NCBI GenBank assembly: GCA_902729315.2
Contig: LR746277.1
Coordinates: 5,337,001-5,401,000 of the forward strand
DNA: 64,000 bases
From: Spirodela intermedia
Lineage: Eukaryota; Streptophyta; Magnoliopsida; Alismatales; Araceae
Direction: 5' to 3'
The position numbers and the translations under genes are program-made. A model generated the notes under the pieces. That model was not told the origin of the DNA, made no database searches, and saw nothing but the letters and a program-made list of their open reading frames with translations. Shown here in pieces: positions 52,791 to 63,259 of this stretch (the stretch's first letter is position 1; each line of letters opens with the position of its first letter).

Positions 52791-53067
52791 CATATTTCTA
52801 TGACACGTGGCCACATTAGAAGAAGACACGAGAGCAGGCCGATTATCGGATTGCAGCACCCGAGTGTCCCTAAACGGTCCCATTGTGGACCCGTTCGGTA
52901 AGCGCCGTCTTCCGTCTTCGGCGTCCCCGGGGTAACTCCATGGAAGAACGGCGCCCGCTGCTCCCTTGCCGCTGCAGCACGTAGAAAGCCCCGAGTCACC
53001 CCTAGGGTTTTGATACTCCCGCCAATCTCCTGGTTGATCGGGCGAGTTGTCTCGCCTGGTTGCTGTA

Positions 53068-56000
53068 ATGGGAGACGAGGCGAAGGGGGAAGAAGGAGGC
53101 CTCCGACTCGTTCTGGTGACGAGGAAGGGAGGGTTCGCGCTCCCCACGGCGTGCCCGTCGTGCCTCCCCGTCTACGTTTCCCTCAAACTCGCCAAAGTCC
53201 CCTTCGATCTCCACTTCGACTCCAAGAACCCGGATTCAGGTCAGGGTCGGGGTCTTTGGAAGCCATCCCTTTAACCCTCCCCTCCTCAGTCTTCCATTTG
53301 ATCCGGCCCCGTGCATTGCCTGGTTTTATTACTATTAGTTTTTTCCCCCGATAGGCTATGTTTACTTGCTTATGCTCATTGTCGTCATGAGTTCTCTTGC
53401 AAGTTAGACAGCTGACGGGCATGTTATCTGGACACTTGATAGATATTAATGACAATAAACCGGCTGCTTGATAGTTGATTCTTGGGTTCATTCCCTCTAG
53501 ATCTCAGCTTCATATTCTGAATAATATATTACTTGAGCTTATAACTCCCATTTCATCGTTTGTGCCTTCACACTTGAACTAAGTGTGCATTAGACGAAAT
53601 TAACTGATTGAGGATGATCAGGCTATGCAAGAAGGGAGGAAATGACCTCATCTTCATTTTTCTTTTTTTTTTAACTACCAGATACCGAAATCAGACCTGG
53701 ATTTCTAGCAATGCCCTCCATGGGGTCGTTTTCCTGTTGAATCCGTTCTGTCCAATTGTTGTCTAATTTTTCTTTCCTTGCAGACCACATCCCATTCGTC
53801 GAATTTGGAGATTACGTAGCTTACGACAACGAGAATGGAGGAGTCATTGATAGGCTGAAAGAAGATGGAATCGTTGACTTGGATTCTAGTCTTCCAGGTC
53901 AATCATTTCCAGATTGGTTATCTATGAAAGCAATGGTTAACTCCTGGCTTGCTGACGCCGCATTGTATGAGTTATGGGTTGAATCTGATGGAAGTACTGC
54001 AGACACAATATACTTCTCTGATCTTCCTTGGCCAATTAGAAAGGTTCTTCACTGGAAGCAAAGTAGGGCTGTCAGGAATATAATGGGGATAACGAAATTC
54101 AATGCTGCAGAGCGAGAAGGCGAGGTGCCACACGATTTACTTCATTATGCTTATCTTGGGTTCTTTGCCCGTTTATTTTGTGATTCGTAAGTGATCAGAA
54201 TCTTGTGGCAGATATACAGGAAGGCTAAACAAGCATACAAAGCTTTATCCTTGAGGCTAGGGGATCAAACATTTTTCTTTGAGAACAGGTATCTTAGATG
54301 CTCTGTTTTTTCGATTTTCAGTCCAATTCTCTGGTGACGCTTCGTTCTCCATGTCGAGTTTAATAAGAAATTCCATCTTTTCCTGTGAATAGGCCGACTA
54401 GTTTGGATGCTGTTTTCCTCGGGCATGCTCTTTTTGTGCTGCAAGCTTCACCTGTGAGTCACCTTCTGTTCTCCTATCATCTATGTCTTGTTGTCCACGG
54501 TTCAAAATGAAGCTCATCTCTTTCTTTATGCTTTTCTAAACAGAGGATGCTCATCGCCTAATTTTCATTGGAATCTGTGTTTAGTGTTGAATCTCAGGAG
54601 TTTTTTAGCATCGTGTGGCTGACGATATTTTGGTCTCCTCCCTCATTCTGATCAGTATACAATGAAGAAAAGTGCTGGATAGGCTTTTATGTCTGGCCTT
54701 CTGGCTTTTAATAACCATGCATCTTGATGATGCTCCATTTCTGTGGAGTAAACTGATGAATTTCTTCCCTCCATGAGAACACATTTTCTAGGTTCAATGC
54801 TGGTCAGTAGTGATCGACCCATCTCAGTGAAAATATATTTTTTGACCATTGGCAGGCGTCCCTTACCTTGGGCATTCCATCAGGCAAATTTTATCTTCTT
54901 TACCACTTGGACTGATCAGCCATGGTCAATAGAACATTATCCAACACTCTTGACTCGGGACGATGGCAATGCCGTCTTCCCAACATTGTGACAAGAAGTC
55001 AACTCAGTACATTGACACACTTTTGACATGAAAAACTCACTGTCCTTGAAAGGTCTCCGCGTAAGTGTTGGCACTGACCCTCTAAAATGTGGTGTGTGGA
55101 ATTGGAACGGTGTTAATCTCGGATGGAAGAGTTTCTCTCTGTTGCTCCACAACTGTTGACTGCGGAGAGCAGTAGAGCCCAGCCAAGTTGGATACACGCA
55201 CTGGGTATCCTCTTTCCACGTTTCTTCCTCAATATCTATGACCAAACCATCCTGATGATCCTGCCGCCTATGTGATTGGGTGATCTTCCTCATCTGTCTT
55301 CTCCAATGAAATAATCACTGTGCACCATGTGGTAAACGTTGGGGATTGACCTCTATCTGGCACCAGTTAGAGAGGGAAGCTAAATCGTCTTCCCCCCAAA
55401 TGTATAAAATAAAAGAAGAGATTCTCACTACTTCTAGGCGTTTTTATTGTCATCTTCGCCTTATTTCTTCTCCCTCTTCTTTCCCTCAAAATTATGAACT
55501 AATCTGCAATTCTCAACTGCTTGAACTCTTGGTTTGCCTGTTCCTTTTCTTATAGCTGCTTTGTAGGCATGGTTTCTCATATTTATCAGCTGTCTGCTCT
55601 TCTGTCTGGCGCTTTAGGAAACATCAACACTGCGAAAACTTCTATCGAGCCATGACAATCTCGTGAAATATGTGGAAAATCTGAAGGGAGAGTTCCTCGA
55701 AGCAGGCTCTTCGTCATCTTCTATGCCCGGGTTCCCATCCGAGCCTCCGACATCTTCGACGTCTGCGAAACCCTCCTCACATTGGACTTGGAGTAAGTGG
55801 AAATGCCCAATAATGCTTCACCCTTTAATTCTCCTTGACTGCACTTGCCTGTGGAATTGTTGCTGATTAGGATTCGATATGCATACCAAGCAAATGCGCA
55901 CATGTTTATATAGATGATATTATATATGTGTTGCTATGTACATACGCAATAAGTTGATCTGGCGTACGGTTGGAGACCCAGCTATTCACATTTTATCTGT

Positions 56001-56255
56001 CTGCTGTTCAAGCTGGTTTATACAACGACTGAGTTTTGGACTTCCATGCGGTTTCGCTTGACAGGTTCAAAGCCCAAACCCAAAGAGAAGAGAGAGAGGA
56101 CGGAGGAAGAAAAGGCTTTCCGGAGGAGAGCCAAGTATTTCCTCCTCACTCAGCTGGTCTCTGTCGTGGTATTCCTCACGCTTTTGGGGCCCATCGCTGC
56201 CCACGAAGAACTAGAGATGGACGAGGACGACGACGACCTGAGCTATGAATACTGA
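53068..56255 (+). CDS. MTX: Metaxin-like protein (mitochondrial outer-membrane import), intact
   Basis: Six exons: 53068-53239, 53784-54124, 54212-54288, 54393-54453, 55618-55792 and 56065-56255, joining to about 338 residues. The order matches the Arabidopsis metaxin-related protein (At2g19080). The N-terminal thioredoxin-like part holds GFALPTACPSCLPVY and VPFDLHF. Then come IPFVEFGDYVAYDNE, GGVIDRLKEDGIVDLDS, the GST-C-like part with SWLADAALYELW and DLPWPIRKVL, the FFFENRPTSLDAVFLGHALF segment, a Ser/Pro-rich linker, and TEEEKAFRRRAKYFLLTQL leading into a C-terminal membrane helix (VSVVVFLTLLG) and an acidic tail DEDDDD. Plant metaxin helps import and insert proteins at the mitochondrial outer membrane. 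The ATG at 53068 is the first Met in the conserved frame. Intron 4 (1.16 kb) is almost identical to the pseudogene copy at 32.4-33.1 kb. Its paralogue at 29.3-34.3 kb is dead, so this is the only working copy here. Confidence 0.93.
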
Positions 56256-56559
56256 GCCACTGCGTGGGCATCACAGAGCTCTGTCCACTACACGTCGACA
56301 GCCCCCCCTCCCTTCTTCTTGCCATTACCCTCCATTTCGAGTAACAGCGGGGTGCCGAGTTCATTCCCCGCTCCATTTTGGGAAGTGCGGTCGGCAGAGT
56401 TCCCTTGGAAAATTCCAGTTTCCTTCTTTTTTTTTTCTTAACCTTCTTTTAAGCAATGTGAATGAATGGCTCTTGGTTGACCACCGGAGAAAGTGGAGGA
56501 GTTGTCGATTTCTTGATGCCTCTGAAAGGATCTGTTCTGAGGGAACATTAATTAGTTCA

Positions 56560-58206
56560 TCACGCCGTCACAGGGGGAGGAGACTCGTTGGGCAGCCGAT
56601 TGCATCGCCCGAAGAGGCAGAATGCGTTGAAACCCATGAAGAAGAAGAAGAAGAAGAGTAGCGCGATGCAGGAGGCGTGGGCAGCGGCGGCGGCGCCTCT
56701 CCCCTTGAGGAGCTTACACAACTTCACCCGCCACCGGCGGTGATAATACCGGTTGAGTTCCCTGATGGCCTCGTCGATCGAGGGGACCCGGGTCAGTTGC
56801 ACCGACCTGCTCATACCGTTCCACAGCTCCGCTGCCTCGCCGTCGCTCTTCATGTAGTTGCGCACAACGCCGGCTTCCCTGAGCCGCCGCACGTCCTCCG
56901 CCACGTCGATTATCCCGTTCATCAGCTCCACGTACCTCGCCATAAACGCCGGCCCTGCCTCCGGCGACGCCGCCTCGTAGGCCACCAGGTTCCTCAGCGT
57001 GGCCTCCGTGTTCACGTCCAATCTCACCACCGGTAGTAGGAGCGTTGCCGTCACGCCGTCGAACGCCACCCTAGTCGGCCCACCCCTCGCCGGCGAGAAC
57101 CGCACGCCGGCGCCGGCGAGGTCGGCGACGGAAGGTATCGCCATCTCCTCCGCTGGCAGCGGGCCCTCCCCGCCGGCGTCTTCGCCATCCTTGGAATACG
57201 AATCTGACAGGAGATTCTCCAGTAAGAGCATCAGCGGCGCGATCGCCGGCAGGTTGGCGGCGACCCTGCAAGGGATCCCCACGAGGAGCTTCGCGGATCG
57301 GGAGGCGGCGGCGCGGCGGAGACAGGACGAGAGCTTTCTGGCATGGCCGAAGCAGGTGGAGAGCTTCCCGGAGATGAATCCGTCGGAGAACGCTGCGTCG
57401 TCAGAGGCCTGATCCCCCGTCGTCTCCTGCGCCACCGGGCATCTTTCCTGCTTGGGGACGATCACGTCGTAGAGGACTTCCAGCAGGTGGGAGGAGCCCT
57501 TCCCGATGGCGACGGCAGCGGCAGCATCAGTCGTTGGCGTGAAGGGGCAGAGCACCTTCACCAGCTCCGCCACCATCTCCGCCAGCAGACCGTCCGCCGA
57601 TACTCCCGGAGGCTGCTGGTCTTCCAAGATCATCCGCAGAACCCAGAGGGGAACCTGGTTCTCCAGCATGATCAAATCGCGCAGCAGCATATCGCCGGTG
57701 CACTTTTTCGTGGCGAAGTCAGCCTCCGGATCTGAAGCGCCGCCGCCGGGTACCCGGAGGAGCATCTCGAGTAGCTCAAGCAGGAAGGCGCCGTCGATGG
57801 CCATCGCCCACGCCAGCGTCTCGCCATTGAAGTCGAGGTGGCCGTGGTAGCTCGCGCGGAGGCGGTGATGGAGGCCGGCAAGGCGGTCAACGACGTGGTG
57901 TAAGCGGAGGCCGCTGAGGAGCCGCTTGCCGGCCCTGCGGGCGGCGGAGAGCTTGCGCCGGTCCATCGCGTGGAGCTCCGGCCGCCAGCGGTGGTAGGGG
58001 CCGAGGCCGACGACCTGCGGCACATAGCAGGTTGACTTTCCGGCGAGCAGCGCCGAGGGAATGCGGAAGATGGAGACGGCGAGGTGACCGTCTTCCTCTT
58101 CTTCTTCTTCTTCATCGAGGATGCGGCGGATTCGGACTACCCACTGGAGCTCGTCTGCGAGCGGCGGGCCATTGCTTCCATTCTTCTCTGACTGGGAGGT
58201 GAACAT
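56560..58206 (-). CDS. DUF247 (UPF0481) family protein, single exon, 548 residues
   Basis: One uninterrupted frame from the ATG at 58206. Family motifs in order: WVVRIRRILDEEEEEEE, then FRIPSALL and YVPQVVGLGPYHRWRPELHAMDRRKL near residues 45-85, LLRDLIMLENQVPLWVLRMIL near 173-193, IPSVADLAGAGVRF with a conserved DUF247 C-terminal half, and NRYYHRRWRVKLCKLLKG before a hydrophobic segment (CIALLFFFFFFMGFNAFCLF) that should anchor the C-terminus. This is the usual DUF247 build: cytosolic domain plus a single C-terminal helix. Biochemical role is unknown; some members act in grass self-incompatibility, but nothing here points to that. The Glu run near the start and the Phe run in the helix are both coded by GAA/TTC trinucleotide repeats. 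The gene lies tail to tail with metaxin, about 300 bp apart. Confidence 0.93.
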   Translation of the reverse strand: MFTSQSEKNGSNGPPLADELQWVVRIRRILDEEEEEEEDGHLAVSIFRIPSALLAGKSTCYVPQVVGLGPYHRWRPELHAMDRRKLSAARRAGKRLLSGLRLHHVVDRLAGLHHRLRASYHGHLDFNGETLAWAMAIDGAFLLELLEMLLRVPGGGASDPEADFATKKCTGDMLLRDLIMLENQVPLWVLRMILEDQQPPGVSADGLLAEMVAELVKVLCPFTPTTDAAAAVAIGKGSSHLLEVLYDVIVPKQERCPVAQETTGDQASDDAAFSDGFISGKLSTCFGHARKLSSCLRRAAASRSAKLLVGIPCRVAANLPAIAPLMLLLENLLSDSYSKDGEDAGGEGPLPAEEMAIPSVADLAGAGVRFSPARGGPTRVAFDGVTATLLLPVVRLDVNTEATLRNLVAYEAASPEAGPAFMARYVELMNGIIDVAEDVRRLREAGVVRNYMKSDGEAAELWNGMSRSVQLTRVPSIDEAIRELNRYYHRRWRVKLCKLLKGRGAAAAAHASCIALLFFFFFFMGFNAFCLFGRCNRLPNESPPPVTA

Positions 58207-58459
58207 CTCTTCATGTCACGCAACGCGATCTTCTCCTCCGCGGGGCTTCGAGGATCCATTTGACATCAAGTGAAGTCAACGTACGCATTCAATCAGATCT
58301 GAACTGAAGATAACTGAAGATAAAACGGGAGAGAGCGGGCAATTACGTAGCCAATGTGAAGAGGAGCGGAGCGTAATTGTCCTCAGTTAGAGCTGCATTA
58401 AAAGAAAAATTAAAGTCCCATCCTTATCAATATGTTGTAAAGATTTGCTGAAAATAAAA

Positions 58460-60330
58460 AATAAAATAATGTAAATAATGTAATGGAACCAGAGTACAAA
58501 ATTTGTTGCTATTAGTGCAAAGCTGCAGCTGCATTCTCCTTCCCTCTAGCAGATCCCAGCTCGACGACGACTTCCACAAGAGCTGGGATCCCACCTTCAT
58601 AGCCAATGGCTAACCTGCCTTCATGAATGGTTGCAAGGTTTGCCAGAACGGCAACAGCCTTGTCAACCATCCCGGCCGCCGGGTCCATCAGCTCTACTAG
58701 ATGCCTAACAGCCCCGGCCTGCACGATCCTTGCCTTGTTCTCATGAAATATCGATAGATTAAACAATGCAGTGGCGGCATCTTTCTTTCCACGGGGAGTT
58801 CCATTTCCTAATAGTTCCACGAGGGGTTTGATAGCACCAGAGCGTCCAATCTTCACCTTATTTTCTTCAATGACTGAAAGGCTGAAGATGGTGGCTGCAG
58901 AATTCTCTTTGGCTTCTGGATTACCCGTCTCAAGTACCTGACTGAGGGGATCAATGGCATCGGCATTGGCAATTGCGATCTTGTTGTTGTCATTGATGGA
59001 CAAGTTCAGGAGGGCAGTGACTGCATTCTCCTGGGTTTTAGAGTCAGTCGAGTGAAGCAGACCAACCAAGTGGATAATTGCTCCACAGTTGGCGATTATG
59101 ATTCTATTCTCCATGTTGTGCTTAGCAAGGAGACGCAACTCATGTGTCGCACTTCTCTGCAATTCGGTCCCTCAATCAGTCTACGGACTGCAGCTTCAAC
59201 TTCCGATAGGTCCGGCCTTGAATCCAAGGATGGCGAGGAGACAATCCTTGGAACAAACCTTTCAGATGGACGGCGCCAAATAGTTCGGTTTCTGGACCGG
59301 GGCTCTGGCGACCTCGATTGAGATTCCTGTTCTCTTTGTGAAGTGGACGACGCTGGTGCTTCCTGTGCCATCTCCCCCGAGACGTCAGTACCATAATTTG
59401 CCATGTCACTCGGAGCCTTTCCTCCCATTAGTACAGCACTTGAGGCAGATGATGTCCTGTCGTATCCCTGAAGTTCTTTCCTGTAATTAGAGCACTCGAG
59501 ATGGCAAGATTCAAGACCTCTGTTCCTCCAAACTGGACTCCTTGCCATCAGAACCTGCCTGCCAGATCCTTCCAACTGTTGAATCAAACCCATTGGCCAG
59601 ATGAGGAGAGACGGGTCTCTCATTGACATGACCATCTTCATGGTTCTCATTGGAGGGTTAATGTGAATTCGAGTTGGAAATCGTAGCAGATCGATTTGGG
59701 TCAGGCGATCTTGAGTGTGTAAAGACTTTCGATGACCAAATATAGGTATGTTACAATCGTCAGAGTTTATATCTGCATGAGCAACGAAGCCAGATGGCTG
59801 TTTCAAAGTCATTGACTTCTCAGGATCTGGCAGCTTAATGCTGTTTGATTCGCACCAATTAGCAATCAAAGCCTCGACAGTGTAATTCGGTATCAAATCT
59901 GCATGCCCAAGTGCTTGACGTGTCTTGGGTCAGACAGTGGAACCCTGATCATACGTCTGGCCAGATGCCCCTATCACCGGGTCTGACATCAGTTCAAGTG
60001 AATCTGGATGCCGTTTATACTTGGCAACTGATTTGCTCTAACATAACAATCATCCATGCGATTAATGAGCGAAATCATAGGATCAATATAATACTCTAGA
60101 TCATCGGGGCTTTCAACCTGGCTAAGCTTTGTCTTCAGCTTGTCAGGTGCAACAGCCTCCGTTAGGAGTTCCTGATTTGAGGACAAGCTCAACGAACTGC
60201 TAATCCTCACAACATGCTCCGAATCAAGGTTTATGTTTTCTATGTGATCCTTCACGGCTTCCTTCATAAAGTTTGAAACAGGTTCATAATCAAATCCTGA
60301 ATTTTCTGTATGCAGCTCTGCAATTGTTTA
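58460..60330 (-). pseudogene. PUB4: PUB4-like U-box/ARM-repeat E3 ligase pseudogene
   Basis: Reads in order like plant U-box 4. About 60320-60010 is the N-terminal helical part (SSNQELLTEAVAPDKLK, PMISLINRMDD). About 60010-59850 is the U-box (ELMSDPVIGASGQTYD, KTRQALGHADLIPNYTVEAL, IANWCESN). About 59850-59180 is a Ser-rich linker. About 59160-58512 holds five or so ARM repeats ([65 protein letters not shown]). The breaks: two in-frame-length gaps removing the first Cys/Pro-rich and the central Arg-Trp-Leu parts of the U-box, a TGA in place of a Cys codon at 59932-59930, a frame change at about 59165-59180 and another at about 58515, after which the C-terminal end decays. A working gene would ubiquitinate targets with an E2. 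This copy cannot, although the ARM frame alone is open for about 215 codons. Confidence 0.85.
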
Positions 60331-61630
60331 GTAGAAACCTAACGTCAGTAAAAGGGCAAGATAGTTGAAAAATAACAGATTATTTTCAGGTTAGGAAACG
60401 AAGCCCATTCCCAAAACAATAGAACACTCTCCTTCCAACAAAGACACTTTCCCATCCGTTGATCCTATCAGACATCCAAGAGAAAACTCAAACAGTTGAG
60501 CAGCTTTTTATCATCCGTCTGTCAAGGCTACCAGAAGGAAAGATTAGATTAGATGAGGAGCCCACTAGAGGATCGAACCCTTCGCATTCTACCTGAGAGG
60601 CAGAAAAAAAATCAGTAGCAAGTGCCTGTTATGGGCTTTCTCTCTCTCAAGGTATTCAATCCTGGCCACCTGTTAATTCTTTCTCTGCAACGTGTTCAAG
60701 GAGAGAGGTATTTGACACGCAGTCGAGTCATTTCCACGAGTGTTCCTGAATGGGTGGCCACTCGTGTGGCGATGTTAGCCGTCCTGTCACCTAACATAGG
60801 ACGGATGACGCATTCCGCTCTCCCTGCGGGTTAAGAGCAAGAACCTCCTATTCATCTTTCTCCTGCGCCATCTCCTCCTCCGGGAGAGCAGAGCCACTGC
60901 ACCGGCGGCATTTATTGATCTCAGGGATCAAGCCAGGTCCCTGCCCCTTCCCCGGCAAAGCTCTCTCTCTCTCTCGCTACCTACATGTATATTATATCTA
61001 TCTGTGCATGAATCCGTCGTGAAGGCCTCGCTCGTCGAGATCAAATGGGCTGGACAATCCCGACTTGTTCCTCAATCCCAGCTAAGCAACCTCAGACTAA
61101 CGAGGGAGCGAGAGAGAGAGAGAGAGAGACAATGTGCGCCGACGGGCTACGTCTTGTTCCTCCTCTCTGAGAGCGGCGATTAAACGATTAGAAGAGTGGA
61201 ACAGAAGATCCCCCTCCATCTTACATCCTTCTTTAATATCCAGGGGCGATTAATCGACCATGGCGTAGTCAGAGAGGACGAACACCAATCGCTCGACCAC
61301 TATTTGACCTGATACTCTAACGATCAGATTAGATGATGTAGAAGGCATTCCCTAGTAATTTGCATGACCGCGTTACGGGTCTGGAACTTAACCGGGAGTT
61401 AACTTAATCAGGACGAAGTGGTAGGATGATTGAGCAATCAACTTAATAAACAAGCCTTTGAGAACCCAAAAATGTCGAAATGAACTCTACTGAGTAGTGG
61501 TGGTGACGAACACGAGAGAAAATAGAAGACCAAAAATCTCTAGACGGTGAACGGAAAAAAAAAAAAAAGCTAAGGACTTGGGGTGGACACGGTCCACTTT
61601 GAAGACAGCCACCGGAGGAGCTGCGAGGCT
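60331..61630. other. Intergenic region, no gene recognised
   Basis: Contains CT and GA microsatellites (about 60961-60976 and 61110-61129) and short unsupported frames. A GGGTTCGATCC box on the minus strand at about 60568 is not part of a foldable tRNA. Confidence 0.55.
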
Positions 61631-61633
61631 TTC

Positions 61634-62208
61634 TCAATCGAACAAGCTGAATCCCATGTCCTGCAAGAAGCAATGCCCAAGGAATGAGATATCTAGGAAT
61701 CAATAAGAGTGAGTGATTGGTGCAGCTGACGAGAGGGTTCATGGGCTTACATCGTCTGACTCCTCCTTCTCCTCTACCTTCTCCTCCTTCTTGGCCTCGG
61801 CAGCAGCCGGAGCCGCACCACCACCTGCGGGCGCCGCCACAGCGACGGCGACGCCGCCGCCTCCAGAGGGCACTGAAGCGAACTTCTCCCTTCCGGAGGC
61901 AATGAGTTCGGTGATGTCCTTCCCCTTCACCTCAGACAGGAGGAATTCGATTCTGTCGTCATCAGCCTCAGCACCCACTGTTTACACCCATAGTTTCATG
62001 TTATCCGGGAGAAACGATTGAATTACATGCTTATCAAGCATTAGAATAAATATCGATATTTGATGACGCGAACCAGGGTGTGATGAAAGAATACAAAATT
62101 GGGCCAAGCAGATGGCACACCTGATCCAAGGATATCCTTGAGGTCCTCTGCGGAGGGGCTGGTGTTCCCACCCAGAACGGCCAGCAGATAAGCAGCGATA
62201 ACCTTCAT
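61634..62208 (-). CDS. RPP2: 60S acidic ribosomal protein P2
   Basis: Three coding exons: 62208-62121, 61977-61751 and 61660-61634, giving 113 residues, the usual P2 length. The sequence runs [66 protein letters not shown], an Ala/Gly hinge, the [15 protein letters not shown] acidic segment and the invariant end MGFSLFD. P1 and P2 dimers bind P0 to build the ribosome stalk that recruits translation factors; the C-terminal tail makes the contact. The last exon codes only DMGFSLFD plus stop. A noncoding first exon probably ends at 63001 (donor CAA/GTAAGA) and joins at 62210 (CAG/AAATG), a 790 bp leader intron. Confidence 0.95.
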
Positions 62209-63091
62209 TTCTGGTGGGTCAGAAAAAACCAAGAAAAAGCAAAGGCAACGTGCTTTTATTCTCAGAAAATTCAATTGGAACCAACATCAGAAAGATTTAC
62301 ACTATCACTGATAAATTTTGCAGATTATAGAACCATGGTTAATCACGAAAGGTATGCGTTCTCGATGGTTCACAAGAGCCCTGTACTTTCAGAAGATATT
62401 CATCATAGAGATGCCGACAGCAAGAAATTATATTCGGAAAGTTCGGCAAACTAGTCGAAGAATTCAACTCATAAATGAGAAAAAAAAAAAAATCGGCGCC
62501 ACAGGATAAACCAAAAGCCTTGAAAACATTTGTTTCAGAAATAAGGAGAAACGTTATAATCGGAAGACTAGTTAGGCGGCGTTCGCGAGACTGTTTCCAT
62601 GATACTGCTGAATGACGAGCCGTAAGTTTCTCAACTGCCTTATGTTCTGATTCTTTGGATAGGCTAGCATCCCCCGCACTACATAAAGTCAATACAACAC
62701 AGCGAAAGGAAAAACGAACATCGATTACTTGGATCAGGCGAGCAGGAAGATACTTAGTTGAGATCGTTTGGGGAAAGAGAGAGCAGTACAATACAACGTA
62801 AGGAAAAACTAACATCCAAAAAGGAAGCATGGTTCATGTAAGAAAAACAACCGAGGATGCCATTTTTCTTCCTCGACAAGAAGTCCCCAAGGAGACGTCA
62901 CACGGCATGAAACAATTTCTCCGGTACCATTCACCGCAAAAGGGCAACCAATCCCCCTGGAGGGGCACCGGGAGATCATGTTAGCGGGAATCATTCTTAC
63001 TTGAGATCGGCTGGGGAAGGAGATAGCCGCGACCGGCACCGCAAAGAATGAGAGGGAGCGCGAGGTTCAGGAACGGGGAGTTCTCCGCGGC

Positions 63092-63098
63092 TAGGGTT
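63092..63098 (-). promoter_or_regulatory. Telo-box in the RPP2 leader
   Basis: The minus strand reads AACCCTA, about 35 bp downstream of the TATA box, at or just after the likely transcription start. Telo-boxes are common at the start of plant ribosomal protein genes. Confidence 0.65.
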
Positions 63099-63130
63099 AC
63101 TGGGAGAGCAAATGTGGCACAGGGCCTGGT

Positions 63131-63140
63131 TTTTATATAG
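63131..63140 (-). promoter_or_regulatory. TATA box of RPP2
   Basis: The minus strand reads CTATATAAAA, placing the transcription start near 63105, about 100 bp upstream of the leader-intron donor. Confidence 0.75.
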
Positions 63141-63210
63141 TGATCTCCATGTGATTCTCCAGCCAACGGTGGATGATCATCCAGATCCTTGAACTTTGAC
63201 CGCCCGATTA

Positions 63211-63258
63211 ATGGGCCCATCTCACAATGAGCCTACGGTGGCCCTCTCCGGTGGGCCG
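63211..63258. promoter_or_regulatory. Site II (TGGGCC) elements upstream of RPP2
   Basis: A palindromic ATGGGCCCAT at 63211-63220 and a further TGGGCC at 63253-63258 lie 70-120 bp upstream of the TATA box. Site II elements with a telo-box are the known pair controlling growth-linked ribosomal protein genes through TCP factors. That they work here is inferred. Confidence 0.6.
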
Positions 63259-63259
63259 T

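Noticed and set aside
57071-58115. Several 66-147-residue frames within the DUF247 gene
   Set aside because: Shadow frames of a GC-rich single-exon gene with clear family motifs in the main frame.
60550-60600. Possible tRNA on the minus strand (GGGTTCGATCC box)
   Set aside because: The T-stem does not pair over five bases, and no matching anticodon or acceptor stem is found upstream.
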